Shown piece after piece: positions 1-8,555 of a DNA stretch of 64,000 bases. This DNA comes from Proteobacteria bacterium bin106 (GTDB lineage Bacteria; Bdellovibrionota_B; Oligoflexia; Oligoflexales; Bin106). The stretch lies in contig MPNI01000009.1 in assembly GCA_002238945.1 (NCBI GenBank), positions 1-64,000 on the forward strand, given 5' to 3'. The notes under the pieces were generated by a model, which saw nothing but the letters and a program-made list of their open reading frames with translations, was not told the origin of the DNA and did no database searches. Each line of letters opens with the position of its first letter. Positions within the stretch are counted from its first letter, which is position 1. Both the position numbers and the translations under genes were made by a program.

Positions 1-126
1 GTCGAATCAGGCGGGCTTTCTGTGATAGAAGCTGATAAAAAGCAGCCTTTAGAGAAAATGAGAACTTATAATAGCAAAGAGATGCATTTTGGTAGTATGG
101 ACTTACCCATAAAATACCCTTCTTAA
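1..126 (+). pseudogene. Relic of the 2Fe-2S ferredoxin C-terminal part
   Basis: Reading the plus strand from base 1 gives a short open frame starting VESGGLSVIEADKKQPLEKM and ending IKYPS-stop. It lines up closely with the C-terminal part of the intact ferredoxin encoded at 1687-2127 on the other strand (VESGALSVMEADEKQ..., ending IKYPSS). About 25 residues are missing between the two matching blocks, including the fourth cluster-ligand Cys (RLSCRSR). The relic therefore cannot form a full cluster site. It continues beyond the left edge, so the N-terminal half cannot be judged. It is most simply a decayed, inverted duplicate of the neighbouring gene. Confidence 0.75.
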
Positions 127-204
127 ATGGATATAAGGCATATGATGAGCCATAAATTACTGACTTTAAGGTTATTATTGGATCTCATGAGAACACAGGT
201 GTTT

Positions 205-1145
205 TTATAAATCTAAAAACGTTACATCCGCTGTATGTGTTTTAAGATAGTTCTTAATAGCTTTTCGTTTGTCTGCATTGTAACCGCTATGGATATATAT
301 CCGGGTGGTTAAGCCAGGAGTGTATTGAGTTAAGCCATGATGCGTTAACCAGGTGGCACATTCCTTTGCTCGAATGATGGATGAATCTAAGATCTCATAA
401 GAATGGGCAGGTATGTGGCTCAGGGCTTTTTGAATATCGCTGACAGCAAATGCAAAATGAGTACAGCCAAGAACAAGAGAGCGAATGTTTGTGGTGCTTG
501 CAAAAATCTTGCGAATATCTCTTTGAAAAACCTCTATAAGATCTTTGTGATGAGGAAGGCTTGGCTGGGTGCCTTCTCCTTCTTTGTTTGCATAATTTTC
601 AAAAAAACGCATCTCTGCTAGTTGAACAAGCTCAGAAGATCCAAATCGTATTAATGTGGCTTCATCTTTGGAATGGATGTTGAGCTCACCATGCTTTGCT
701 GTATTGGGTGAGGCTACAAGCAGTGTAGCACCATCTTTTGCAGCACTAAAGCCAGCATCTATGGCTGGTGTAACGCCAAAGACTTGCGGTGGTGGTGAAT
801 GCTGAGGACCTAAGCAAATAGGGCCAAAAGTGGCATGTAAATGTTTGTAATGTGTGGTAAGAGAGTTACAGGCAAGAATGCTTAATTCTGATTGTGTTTG
901 AGCAAACTCTAGAAGCTCTATGAGTCGTGCTCTGAGTTGATCCTTATGGAGATTTCCATAAGGAAAATATTTTGTATCAGCAACATAATGGATATCAAAA
1001 TTATGAAGATTTTTTATGGATTTTTCTGTGGAAGATGTTGTTTGAGCAGTGTATTTTGTATAAAGTGCTGAGAGCAGTTCCCATAGAAAATGAATACCTC
1101 CTACACCTGAATCAAGACAAGTTAAAGAGAATGTTTTAAGCTCAT
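205..1145 (-). CDS. murI: Glutamate racemase MurI with a disrupted start region
   Basis: Glutamate racemase makes D-glutamate for peptidoglycan in the cytoplasm. The frame is open from 1191 down to the stop at 205. It carries the family landmarks in order: DSGVGG near the N-terminus, ADTKYFPYG, the first catalytic Cys in ACNS, VTPAIDAG and the second catalytic Cys in LGCTHF. No ATG, GTG or TTG precedes DSGVGG in this frame. The only nearby ATG (1145-1143) is one base out of frame: adding one A to the following AAAA run would give M-S-L-K-T-F-S-L-T-C-L-DSGVGG. The next in-frame ATG (612) would lose half the enzyme. A real one-base deletion, a sequencing error or slippage in the A run are all possible. 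No good Shine-Dalgarno precedes the ATG. The family identity is secure; whether the gene is functional is not. Confidence 0.8.
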
Positions 1146-1208
1146 GAGACGGCGATGTGTTGAGATGTTTGTTTTTGATGTGTTGTTTATCCTAGGTGGT
1201 TCTTGTTT

Positions 1209-1248
1209 GCTGAAATGGTTGCTGAAATGTTTGCTGAAATGGTTGCTG
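1209..1248. repeat. 12-bp tandem repeat, 3.3 copies, upstream of murI
   Basis: The unit gctgaaatggtt occurs three times in a row (the middle copy has one substitution) followed by gctg. It lies in the leader of murI. Read on the minus strand it belongs to a short frame encoding repeated Gln-Gln-Pro-Phe/Thr-Phe units that ends in TAG just before the murI frame. The 1146-1441 stretch shows no other gene. Confidence 0.85.
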
Positions 1249-1441
1249 TAAGTTTGTTGTTAGGGCGTTTTTGGGCAATGTTTGGGTAAGATTTGGCTAA
1301 ATAAGCAGTCAAACAATGACCATCCATGGCTGTGATCTTTCTTTTGTTAACAGAGTCCTGCTGAGTTAATATATTAAGATAAAAACTTTAGCGATGGAAG
1401 TCTTGATGAAAGCAAGATGATCTCTGTGGTATGTAACGTGT

Positions 1442-1518
1442 GGCCCTATAGTTCAACAGGATAGAATATCGGTCTTCGAAACCGAGGGTTGGGGGTTCGA
1501 GTCCCTCTGGGGCCGCCA
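1442..1518 (+). tRNA. tRNA-Arg (anticodon TCG)
   Basis: A complete cloverleaf can be folded. The acceptor GGCCCTA pairs with TGGGGCC (one G-T pair). There is a D arm, then an anticodon stem TCGGT/ACCGA around the loop CTTCGAA, which gives anticodon TCG reading CGA. The T arm is GGGGG-TTCGAGT-CCCTC. The discriminator is G (1515) and the CCA end (1516-1518) is encoded. A short T run follows directly. It stands alone between murI and the ferredoxin gene. Confidence 0.95.
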
Positions 1519-1548
1519 TTTTTTGCTCTATCACACATAGACAACACA

Positions 1549-1576
1549 TATCTGAGGTTTTTTACAACCTCAGATA
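1549..1576. other. Perfect 11-bp stem hairpin, possible terminator
   Basis: TATCTGAGGTT (1549-1559) and AACCTCAGATA (1566-1576) are exact inverted copies separated by six bases. It lies 30 bp after the tRNA and 110 bp beyond the ferredoxin stop, so it could end either transcript. There is no T run after the stem on either strand, so an intrinsic terminator is only a possibility. Confidence 0.45.
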
Positions 1577-1686
1577 CAAACAGGCTATAAAGTCTCCATA
1601 GTTGGCGTAAGTTTTCGCTATTTAGCTCTACTTGTCTGTTTTTAAGTTACACCACCACCCAAATTGGGACCGCAAAAGCCTCAAAA

Positions 1687-2127
1687 TCAAGAAGAAGGGT
1701 ATTTGATGGTGCTGCTATCAAAGCCACGATCAGCAGGATCGTAACTCTTTTGAAAATCAAGATCCACGCTCACATCTTCTTTTTCCATACGGGATCGACA
1801 ACTCAAACGCACCTCTTTGCCACTATAAATTCCCATTTTTTCTAATAGCTGCTTTTCATCAGCTTCCATAACAGAAAGCGCACCTGATTCAACTTTGACG
1901 GCACAGCTGCCACAACGACAAGAAGCACAACCATAACGAATAGCAATCTTCTTGCGAATAGCCACAGCTAACACTTTAAAACCCTCTCGCACATTCTCAA
2001 CAGTGATGGCATCAGAAGACTTTCCGGCTATAGATGTAGAGGCTTGGGACAAAAGAAATTCTTGTTTGTCTTTGCTATCTTGACCATCTTTTTGAGATGC
2101 GACATTGAGAAAGGTTAAATTAGCCAC
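1687..2127 (-). CDS. 2Fe-2S ferredoxin (plant/adrenodoxin-like fold)
   Basis: This small cytoplasmic electron carrier has the binding pattern C-x4-C-x2-C in YGCASCRCGSC (about residues 65-76) and a fourth Cys in RLSCRSR about 33 residues later. An extra Cys sits inside the first loop. About 55 residues precede the domain without recognisable motifs. The frame reaches a GTG at 2133, but AGAGG lies five bases before the GTG at 2127, so the latter start is preferred. It is downstream of dapD on the same strand, separated by a stop-carrying tandem repeat. A decayed inverted copy lies at the left edge of the window. The redox partner cannot be told. Confidence 0.85.
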   Translation of the reverse strand: MANLTFLNVASQKDGQDSKDKQEFLLSQASTSIAGKSSDAITVENVREGFKVLAVAIRKKIAIRYGCASCRCGSCAVKVESGALSVMEADEKQLLEKMGIYSGKEVRLSCRSRMEKEDVSVDLDFQKSYDPADRGFDSSTIKYPSS

Positions 2128-2149
2128 CGTCACCTCTTAAAGCTCTAAG

Positions 2150-2185
2150 CTATTTATAGCCCTATTTATAGCCCTATTTATAGCC
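2150..2185. repeat. 12-bp tandem repeat (3 perfect copies) directly after the dapD stop
   Basis: ctatttatagcc is repeated three times without error, abutting the dapD stop codon. On the dapD strand each unit is ggc-tat-aaa-TAG in the dapD frame, so the gene is followed by three further in-frame stop codons spaced exactly 12 bp apart. Confidence 0.9.
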
Positions 2186-3034
2186 TTATACTGAGACAGA
2201 ATAATCTCTAAGTACCTCGTTAAGAGAGGTTTTTTCATCTGTGCTCGCCTTACGCTCACCCAGAATATAAGCACAGCCCAATAATGCCTCACCCCCTGGC
2301 ATGTCTTTTTTACGAACCCCTGGCACAACCACAGCTCGTGGCGGAACCTCTCCTCGATAGACTTGCATGGGATGAGCATTCAAATCATAAATCGGTGTTG
2401 ATGACGTTAAAGTGAGATTAGCAGCAAGAACCGCCTGCTTACCCACTTTTACACCCTCCACCACAATACATCGAGATCCCACAAAGGCACCATCTTCAAT
2501 AATCACCGGCGAAGCTGAAGGAGGCTCAAGCACACCACCTAAACCGACACCCCCTGAAAGATGAACACGCTTACCCACCTGAGCACAAGAGCCCACAGTA
2601 GCCCAGGTATCTACCATGGATCCTTGGCCCACATATGCTCCGATATTGACATAAGAAGGCATCAGTACAACACCAGGCTCCATAAAGCTACCATAACGAG
2701 CTGTGGCAGGAGGAACAACACGAACCCCCATATCTTTATAGTTGGTCTTTAAAGGAATTTTATCTCTATAACAATAAGGACCTACCTCAAAAGAAACCAT
2801 CTCTTGAATTTGAAAATAATAAAGAATCGCCTGTTTTACCCAAGTATTCACCTGCCACTTCTCAGAGACTTCATTGTATTCAGCAACACGGATCATGCCA
2901 CAATCCAATGCTTCAATCGTTGCACAAACACTCTCTTTATCCTCTTTGCTCCACGGCATTAAAGGATCCATAGAACGTCTTGTCTCTAAGGACAGTATGG
3001 ATTCTTTTAATTGAGATTTTTCCACATCCACCAT
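2186..3034 (-). CDS. dapD: 2,3,4,5-tetrahydropyridine-2,6-dicarboxylate N-succinyltransferase DapD
   Basis: DapD transfers succinyl from succinyl-CoA to tetrahydrodipicolinate in the succinylase branch of lysine and meso-diaminopimelate synthesis (cytoplasm). The protein is about 282 residues, close to the usual length. The C-terminal two thirds is a left-handed beta-helix of hexapeptide repeats, seen as RVVPPATARYG, VVLMPSYVNIGAYVG, SMVDTWATVGSCAQVG and the HLSGGVGLGGVLEP block typical of the family. The track of the frame begins at a GTG (3040), but GGAG seven bases before the ATG at 3034 supports that start. Its product feeds peptidoglycan synthesis, as does murI nearby. Confidence 0.95.
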   Translation of the reverse strand: MVDVEKSQLKESILSLETRRSMDPLMPWSKEDKESVCATIEALDCGMIRVAEYNEVSEKWQVNTWVKQAILYYFQIQEMVSFEVGPYCYRDKIPLKTNYKDMGVRVVPPATARYGSFMEPGVVLMPSYVNIGAYVGQGSMVDTWATVGSCAQVGKRVHLSGGVGLGGVLEPPSASPVIIEDGAFVGSRCIVVEGVKVGKQAVLAANLTLTSSTPIYDLNAHPMQVYRGEVPPRAVVVPGVRKKDMPGGEALLGCAYILGERKASTDEKTSLNEVLRDYSVSV

Positions 3035-3070
3035 AAGCACACTCCATCAATTTATATGGACCATAACCGT

Positions 3071-3502
3071 TTATATTCTATACCATTTCAAAGACAGGCC
3101 AACAATATGCACCACTATAGCTATTAAACTACACGATAACCCCATGGCTATCAGCACAGATAGGGGATGAAAAACACTTTCTGGCACACCATAAGAGCGC
3201 ACCACAAGCAATACACTCATGGATAAACTTCCCAAAAAAAGCCCTACACTCTGTCCGACTTTCACAGATGATGCCACCAATGAATACGGAAACGTAAGAG
3301 CCATCAAAATATGCAACATACCAAAAAGATTGGTATGAGCATGGGCACTTTTTTGCAATACCATCCACCACTGCAAGAGTCTTTCAGGAGTTGCAGCAAG
3401 AAAGGCTTGATGACGATACTCTGCAAGAAAAAATCCACCACAAGAGGCTAGAAATATCCACCAAAACCCAATAATCATATTCCCTAATGCCATACGCGAC
3501 AA
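3071..3502 (-). CDS. Small four-helix membrane protein, function unknown
   Basis: A polytopic protein of about 143 residues with four hydrophobic segments (about residues 8-28, 55-80, 85-103 and 115-138). A His-rich motif, HAHTNLFGMLHI, sits at the start of helix 2. Histidines at a membrane boundary recall heme- or metal-binding helices, but no family is recognised. A TTG at 3502 has GGGAG eight bases upstream; an ATG at 3493 is the alternative. It lies 37 bp upstream of dapD and 24 bp after the rppH stop on the same strand, so the three may be co-transcribed. Confidence 0.65.
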   Translation of the reverse strand: MSRMALGNMIIGFWWIFLASCGGFFLAEYRHQAFLAATPERLLQWWMVLQKSAHAHTNLFGMLHILMALTFPYSLVASSVKVGQSVGLFLGSLSMSVLLVVRSYGVPESVFHPLSVLIAMGLSCSLIAIVVHIVGLSLKWYRI

Positions 3503-3525
3503 ATAGCTTACTCCCTAGATATTCT

Positions 3526-3572
3526 TATACATCCACTTATACATCCGCTTATACATCCGCCTATACATCCAC
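3526..3572. repeat. 12-bp tandem repeat overlapping the rppH 3' end
   Basis: Four copies of a 12-bp unit (tatacatccgct with one or two substitutions) run across the rppH stop. On the gene strand the units read gtg-gat-gta-TAG, gcg-gat-gta-TAA, gcg-gat-gta-TAA and gtg-gat-gta-TAA. The last codons of rppH and its stop have thus been duplicated in frame three times. Confidence 0.9.
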
Positions 3573-4046
3573 AAGACCAAGATCTTTAAGCCCCTTGCGA
3601 TAAGCATCTTTTTTCCAGTAAATAGTGTGTTCGTAAGCCTCATAAGGCTTAACCCAACGAAAGTCAGCAAACTCTCTATCAGTAGCTCTTGATAAATCCA
3701 CTCCCATAACCTCAAACGGCTCACCAAAAGCACACAAATACCATCGCGACTTCTGACCTCGAAACATCTTAGAAATGGGAGCTATTAACGTGGTAGGAAA
3801 ATCATAGTAGATCATATCAGCAGAACTTTGCAGAATCTGAAACTCACCACAACCTAACTCCTCTTGCATCTCACGCACAAGGGCCTGCTCAGCAGATTCA
3901 CCTGATTCAATACCCCCCTGAGGAAATTGCCACGCACCCGGTGTATCAAAACGCTCAAGAACCAGCACCTCATCATGAGCTACAAAAACTCCCACCACTG
4001 ATTCACGATAAGGTAAATGTTCTTGACTCACAGCCGAAATCTCCAT
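3561..4046 (-). CDS. rppH: RNA pyrophosphohydrolase RppH (Nudix hydrolase)
   Basis: RppH removes pyrophosphate from 5'-triphosphate RNA and so starts mRNA decay in the cytoplasm. The 161-residue length matches the family. The Nudix box is complete (GGIESGESAEQALVREMQEE then LG, about residues 47-69). It is preceded by the W-Q-F-P-Q-G signature typical of RppH/Ap5A-type Nudix enzymes and followed by YYDFPT and QKSRWYLCAF, also family features. The ATG at 4046 has a purine-rich leader. hflX diverges upstream. A dinucleoside polyphosphate hydrolase role is the alternative within this subfamily. Confidence 0.9.
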   Translation of the reverse strand: MEISAVSQEHLPYRESVVGVFVAHDEVLVLERFDTPGAWQFPQGGIESGESAEQALVREMQEELGCGEFQILQSSADMIYYDFPTTLIAPISKMFRGQKSRWYLCAFGEPFEVMGVDLSRATDREFADFRWVKPYEAYEHTIYWKKDAYRKGLKDLGLVDV

Positions 4047-4453
4047 TGATATCTCATCGGTGATACATAGACCACTGCCAAAATATATGGTTTTCTTATC
4101 TCAATCTAAACATAAGCGCACTACCCACCATACCCCTAAAAATCTATAAATCTATAAAAACATGATGTCACTAGTAAAAATCAACTGTATCTATACAATC
4201 ATCATGCTAGAGAACAGCAAGTCAGCTATAACACGATTCCTATTTTGACAGTAAGCGACTATACTAAGCGAGCATACCAAATAATCATATAAAGACACAT
4301 ACGATACACATAAATACACACACAATAAACACAACAAATAAACCACCCTAAAAACACAAAACACTGAACTTTAGATTTTAAACACGAAACATTTTATAAT
4401 GATAAATATCTATTATACAATTCTTGCTACAACCACCCATAAGGGAGCTCTAT
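4047..4453. other. Divergent rppH/hflX promoter region without genes
   Basis: About 400 bp between two divergent genes. The right half is an A/C-rich tract with repeated ACACA/ATACACA words (about 4270-4370). No RNA gene, terminator or clear -35/-10 pair could be fixed by eye. It presumably holds both promoters. Confidence 0.4.
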
Positions 4454-5905
4454 GTGATTAACAATGAACAAGCACTCCTAAACAGACACACTACCAGATC
4501 TGGCGCTATCATTGCCGCTCTCTATCATATGGATAACCCTCTTAAGCCAGCTTCACACTCTGAGTCTTTCTTTTCAAACACTCTTTCCGAACCAGCTTTG
4601 CACAACTCCGCGCAACACACAGAAAGAATCTCCAAACAAAGTGCTCAGTACGATCTTGAAGAGCTTTCAGCACTTCTTGCCACACTCAACATTGCCACAC
4701 TCCATAGTGTTTTACAAAAACGCATAAGACCCACCACAACCTATTATCTTGGCAAGGGAAAAATCCAATATATTGCCCAAAAAGCTCAACAACTCAATGC
4801 TGGAGTGATTGTTATTGATGGTGAGCTCACAGGACCACAACAAAGAAATATTGAATCTCTCACTCACTGCCAAGTGCTCGATCGTTCAGGTATCATCCTG
4901 GAAATATTCTCTCAACATGCCTCTACCCATATGGCACGTATTCAAGTCCAAATGGCTAAATGGCAATATCTACTCCCTAAACTTGTAGGGGCATGGTCTC
5001 ATTTCTCTCGTCAAGCCGGTGGTGGAGTCAAATCACGGGGTATGGGAGAAAAGCAAATTGAAATCGATCGACGGATCGCTCGTTCCAAAATTGCCTCTCT
5101 ACGTAAAAAACTTGACCATATCCAAGTGGAAAAAACCGAACAACGTAAACTCAGACAGGAATGCTTTAAAGTAGCTATTGTGGGCTATACCAACTCTGGA
5201 AAAACCACTTTGATGCAAGGTATCACCCAAGCTCATGAAGCCGGACAAGATCAGCTTTTTGCCACTCTGTCAGCCCGTGTCAAAAGTATCCATCCATCAA
5301 AGCACCCTCAAATCCTCTTTACCGATACCGTAGGTTTCATACGCCGTCTTCCCCATAGTCTTATTAAATCCTTTCACTCAACTCTTCAAGAAACCCTCGA
5401 TGCCCACTTATGCTTACATGTTATCGATGTGTCTCATCCACAATGTGCCATGCAAATGAACACCACCCACGAGGTCCTAAAAGACATAGGAGCCCAACAT
5501 CTCGATATTATTCATGTCTTTAACAAAACGGATCGTTTAGATGATCCTCTACGTAAAAAGATCATCCAAAAGCGCTATCCAGATAGTGTCTGGATGTCAG
5601 CTTTTTCTAAAGATGATATCCATAGCATCTCAGAGAGAATATGGGATTACTTTCAAAAATATTTTTGTGCTGCATCTCTACGGGTGCATATCCAAAATAG
5701 TGCACTCATCTCCATGATTTACCAACATGCTGTGGTATTAGAAGCTGATTACGAACAACAAGGTAGCGTGGAATTCAAGGTCAAGGCCAAGATCAGTTCT
5801 TTAAAGAAAATCGAAAAACATCTCATAAAAACCGGTGGATCGATTCATATCATCACCAAACATGCTCATCAAAAAAGCTCTCTTGGCGGTGCTTATCTGA
5901 TGTAG
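4454..5905 (+). CDS. hflX: Ribosome-associated GTPase HflX
   Basis: HflX splits or rescues stalled ribosomes. An N-terminal HflX domain (GKGKIQYIAQKAQQLNAGVIV... and DRSGIILEIFSQHA, about residues 90-170) is followed by the GGGVKSRGMGEKQIEIDRR linker. The G domain has G1 GYTNSGKTT, G3 DTVGFIRRLP and G4 NKTD (about residues 230-360). A C-terminal domain of about 100 residues ends GGAYLM. The GTG at 4454 with AGGGAG seven bases upstream is chosen over an in-frame TTG at 4424. About 80 extra N-terminal residues precede the usual HflX start region. An unknown lipoprotein gene starts 26 bp after the stop and may be co-transcribed. Confidence 0.93.
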   Translation: MINNEQALLNRHTTRSGAIIAALYHMDNPLKPASHSESFFSNTLSEPALHNSAQHTERISKQSAQYDLEELSALLATLNIATLHSVLQKRIRPTTTYYLGKGKIQYIAQKAQQLNAGVIVIDGELTGPQQRNIESLTHCQVLDRSGIILEIFSQHASTHMARIQVQMAKWQYLLPKLVGAWSHFSRQAGGGVKSRGMGEKQIEIDRRIARSKIASLRKKLDHIQVEKTEQRKLRQECFKVAIVGYTNSGKTTLMQGITQAHEAGQDQLFATLSARVKSIHPSKHPQILFTDTVGFIRRLPHSLIKSFHSTLQETLDAHLCLHVIDVSHPQCAMQMNTTHEVLKDIGAQHLDIIHVFNKTDRLDDPLRKKIIQKRYPDSVWMSAFSKDDIHSISERIWDYFQKYFCAASLRVHIQNSALISMIYQHAVVLEADYEQQGSVEFKVKAKISSLKKIEKHLIKTGGSIHIITKHAHQKSSLGGAYLM

Positions 5906-5931
5906 CCTCGTCTACTCTCTTAAAAAACACT

Positions 5932-7374
5932 ATGAATATATCTTTCAAAAACATGATGATATTTTTTTATAGGTATGGGCTGCTATGGGTTTTCTTGATA
6001 ACTCTAAGCGGATGCCGCTCCTTGATCCATCCTGAAGATTGCAATAACCATCTCTATGCCTCAACACAATTCTTAAACCATCCGCCACAACCTCAATCTG
6101 AAGATATCACCTCCACAAGATATGAAAATGCATACACTCCAGATACCAAAAGACTCTATACGGGACTCCTCAAAATCAGCTCTACGCAAACACCATCACG
6201 GCCTTCTTCAGCTTCAGATCCATCCACTCACACAACAGACCAAACTCACTACTGTCCCGTACTGGTTCAATTTGCTGGTATTGATGGCATCAATCGTGAT
6301 TCCTCCTTACCATGGCGTAGATTATCGGCTACGTTTTATGTGGATCGTCAGTGCTTACGGCCTGATCCTTTATCTAGCTACACATTGCTTATTTGGGTCA
6401 AAGAAAACAGCTTATTTCCCATAGACAACCTCAAACCTTCAGGCTACATCGCCATTGAAATGCCTCCATACGAAGCACTCACCACACTTGCTCATTCTCG
6501 TCACAAGATCATGGAGAATCACTCTTTGAGCTTGCTTAATGATTTTGATCAAGCCATAAAAGATCACTCTTTAGAAACACTTCGCTATCTTTACAACAAC
6601 CAAAACCCTCAAAATACCCAGAACACACCTCTTCTTTGTAATAGCAACAACCCTGATCTTATCCATCAACATCCTCTCAAACAACCTACAAGCTCTTCCC
6701 GTAACGGTTGTTTAAGCTATGCTCATCTCGTTACATTTCAAGAACGCATCGAAGTATCTGTTCTCGATATCATTCGCTTAGTCTACGATGCTCCCATGTA
6801 TTCACAATCTACCCCTAGCTTCTTTCAAAACCAACCACCCATCGCCCAAGATCTCATCACATCCCTCAGCATATACGATGATACAACCAGTTTTTTCAAT
6901 ACCCATAAAACGTTTAGTGATTACCGCACTCTGCCCGCTGTGAGAGGGGTTTTACAGAAGGCTCTAACATCATGGCTAACCTTTCAAAACACAGCTCTGA
7001 ACCCCAAAAAACTCTCTCAAAACCATACATTTTTTTTATCATCCCATACACTCACTAACCAAAAAGACGCAGTGAACATGCATGATATTCATTCCCTCTT
7101 TTCAACCATTCAAGCTACGCCCTATGGGCTAAGCTTTGAAGCCAAAGAACAAACGCTCAACACCCTCGATCCATACGCAATACTGGTTTACAAAAACACA
7201 CCTATTGCCACCTTCACACATTTCAACACATCACCTTCAACAAAAATCCCCTCCACTAATATGGTGGTGTTAAGGTCCAACGAACGTGACTATGAGACAT
7301 TTATGAGCCATATCTCACAGCTCAGGCCAAAAGAAGATAATGGGATATCACCTCATCAATTTGTCTGTGACTAA
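5932..7374 (+). CDS. Putative lipoprotein of unknown function
   Basis: The N-terminus has a long hydrophobic stretch ending in the lipobox LSGC (Cys about residue 28), so the protein should be exported and lipidated. The 450-residue mature part is Ser/Thr/Pro/Asn-rich with several Cys (HYCPVL, DRQCLR, NGCLSY, FVCD at the very end). It has no family motif I recognise and lacks the double hydrophobic segment of the lipoprotein family found elsewhere in the window. The ATG has no obvious Shine-Dalgarno and lies 26 bp after hflX, so translational coupling is possible. It converges with frr. Confidence 0.75.
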   Translation: MNISFKNMMIFFYRYGLLWVFLITLSGCRSLIHPEDCNNHLYASTQFLNHPPQPQSEDITSTRYENAYTPDTKRLYTGLLKISSTQTPSRPSSASDPSTHTTDQTHYCPVLVQFAGIDGINRDSSLPWRRLSATFYVDRQCLRPDPLSSYTLLIWVKENSLFPIDNLKPSGYIAIEMPPYEALTTLAHSRHKIMENHSLSLLNDFDQAIKDHSLETLRYLYNNQNPQNTQNTPLLCNSNNPDLIHQHPLKQPTSSSRNGCLSYAHLVTFQERIEVSVLDIIRLVYDAPMYSQSTPSFFQNQPPIAQDLITSLSIYDDTTSFFNTHKTFSDYRTLPAVRGVLQKALTSWLTFQNTALNPKKLSQNHTFFLSSHTLTNQKDAVNMHDIHSLFSTIQATPYGLSFEAKEQTLNTLDPYAILVYKNTPIATFTHFNTSPSTKIPSTNMVVLRSNERDYETFMSHISQLRPKEDNGISPHQFVCD

Positions 7375-7439
7375 AAAAGATAAGCTAGACATAGACAGCG
7401 GTCTAGAAGAAACGAAAATACATAGGATACATAAGCCAT

Positions 7440-7997
7440 TTACAAAGTAAGTATTTCCTTTTCTTTCTGAGATGTTATCTCATCGACTTTTTTGATATAT
7501 TTATTGGTGAGATCTTGTACCTCACCTTGTAGATCTTTACTTTCATCTTGTGAAATGTCTTTATCTTTTTCTATCTTTTTGATGCGATCATTAGCCGATT
7601 TGCGTACCGCTCTCACAGCCACTTTGGCATCCTCTGCTACCTTACTCAAACCTTTGGCAATTTCTGCTCTTCGATCTTTTGTCAGAGGAGGAATAGAAAT
7701 TCTAATCACTTGCCCATCTGATGATGGTTGAAGGCCCAAGTTAGCTGCAAGTATGGCCTTTTCAATATCTTTGATATGCTGCTTATCAAAGGGAGAAATA
7801 ACCAAAGTACGAGCATCGGGTGTAGCAAGAGAAGCTACCTGATTAATAGGGGTTGGACTACCATAATAGCCTATCAATACATTGTCTAACAAAGAGACAG
7901 AAGCTTTACCAGTGCGCATTCGAGCAAGGCTTTTCTTATAAGCATCAACACGCATATTCATAGCTAACGTGGCTTCTTCTAAAATCTCAGCTCCCAT
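7440..7997 (-). CDS. frr: Ribosome recycling factor Frr
   Basis: Frr releases the 70S ribosome from mRNA after termination, together with EF-G. The protein is nearly all family core: MRVDAYKKSLARMRTGKASV, LLDNVLIGYYGSPTPINQVA, DARTLVISPFD, GLQPSSDGQVIRISIPPLT and a helical C-terminus. Starting at the ATG at 7997, six bases after AAAGGAG, gives 185 residues, the same as the usual length. An adjacent ATG at 8000 is too close to the ribosome site. In many bacteria frr directly follows pyrH; here about 5 kb carrying two large genes on the opposite strand lies between them. Confidence 0.95.
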   Translation of the reverse strand: MGAEILEEATLAMNMRVDAYKKSLARMRTGKASVSLLDNVLIGYYGSPTPINQVASLATPDARTLVISPFDKQHIKDIEKAILAANLGLQPSSDGQVIRISIPPLTKDRRAEIAKGLSKVAEDAKVAVRAVRKSANDRIKKIEKDKDISQDESKDLQGEVQDLTNKYIKKVDEITSQKEKEILTL

Positions 7998-8000
7998 CAT

Positions 8001-8555
8001 CTTCTCCTTTCGGCCCAAAGCCAAATATCTCTTGCCTCAAATACATATCACATGTGGATCTCTTCACACTGACAGATCCACATCTATTATAAAGGATAAA
8101 ACAACACTTCATCACAATAAAATACATATCCCCTCTACCACCACCATCACATATGATATCACCATCAATTTTTTGACTCACTCTCACACAACATACGGCT
8201 AGCTTTTCTGCCACAACATACGGCTATCTCTTCTACCACAAGCTCTTCTACCACAAGCTCTTCTACCACAAGCTCTTGCCATATGGCTTTCACATAATAC
8301 ACTCACTTTACAAACTCAGGTAACACACTGGGGACATCACATGCTCTTTTTAAAGATATGGCTTAACATTTTAAACGCTACAACTGGGCTTGATGATAAC
8401 GCGATCACAGTTAATGACAGGTTGACACACACGTAACCTTGCGATAGATTGGCTAACTATTTACGCATGTATTTAGTCATTAAAACCCAAGTAAACCAGC
8501 CTTTTTCTTAATATTTACACAACAACTGCATAAAACAAAACCATCATAAAAAATA
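8001..8555. other. Gene-free spacer with a 15-bp tandem repeat (8228-8272)
   Basis: Between frr and the plus-strand exported gene pair. It contains three perfect copies of ctcttctaccacaag at 8228-8272, preceded by two looser copies of acatacggcta (about 8194-8227). Otherwise it is AT-rich with no RNA gene or clear terminator. The promoters of frr and of the 8556 gene must lie here. Confidence 0.6.

Noticed and set aside
1360..1385. dif-like site near the skew switch
   Set aside because: Only a short TTAATATATTAA palindrome is present; the XerC/XerD arms cannot be matched with confidence.
2137..2379. 80-codon frame over the dapD 3' end
   Set aside because: Out-of-frame shadow of dapD extended by the 12-bp repeat.
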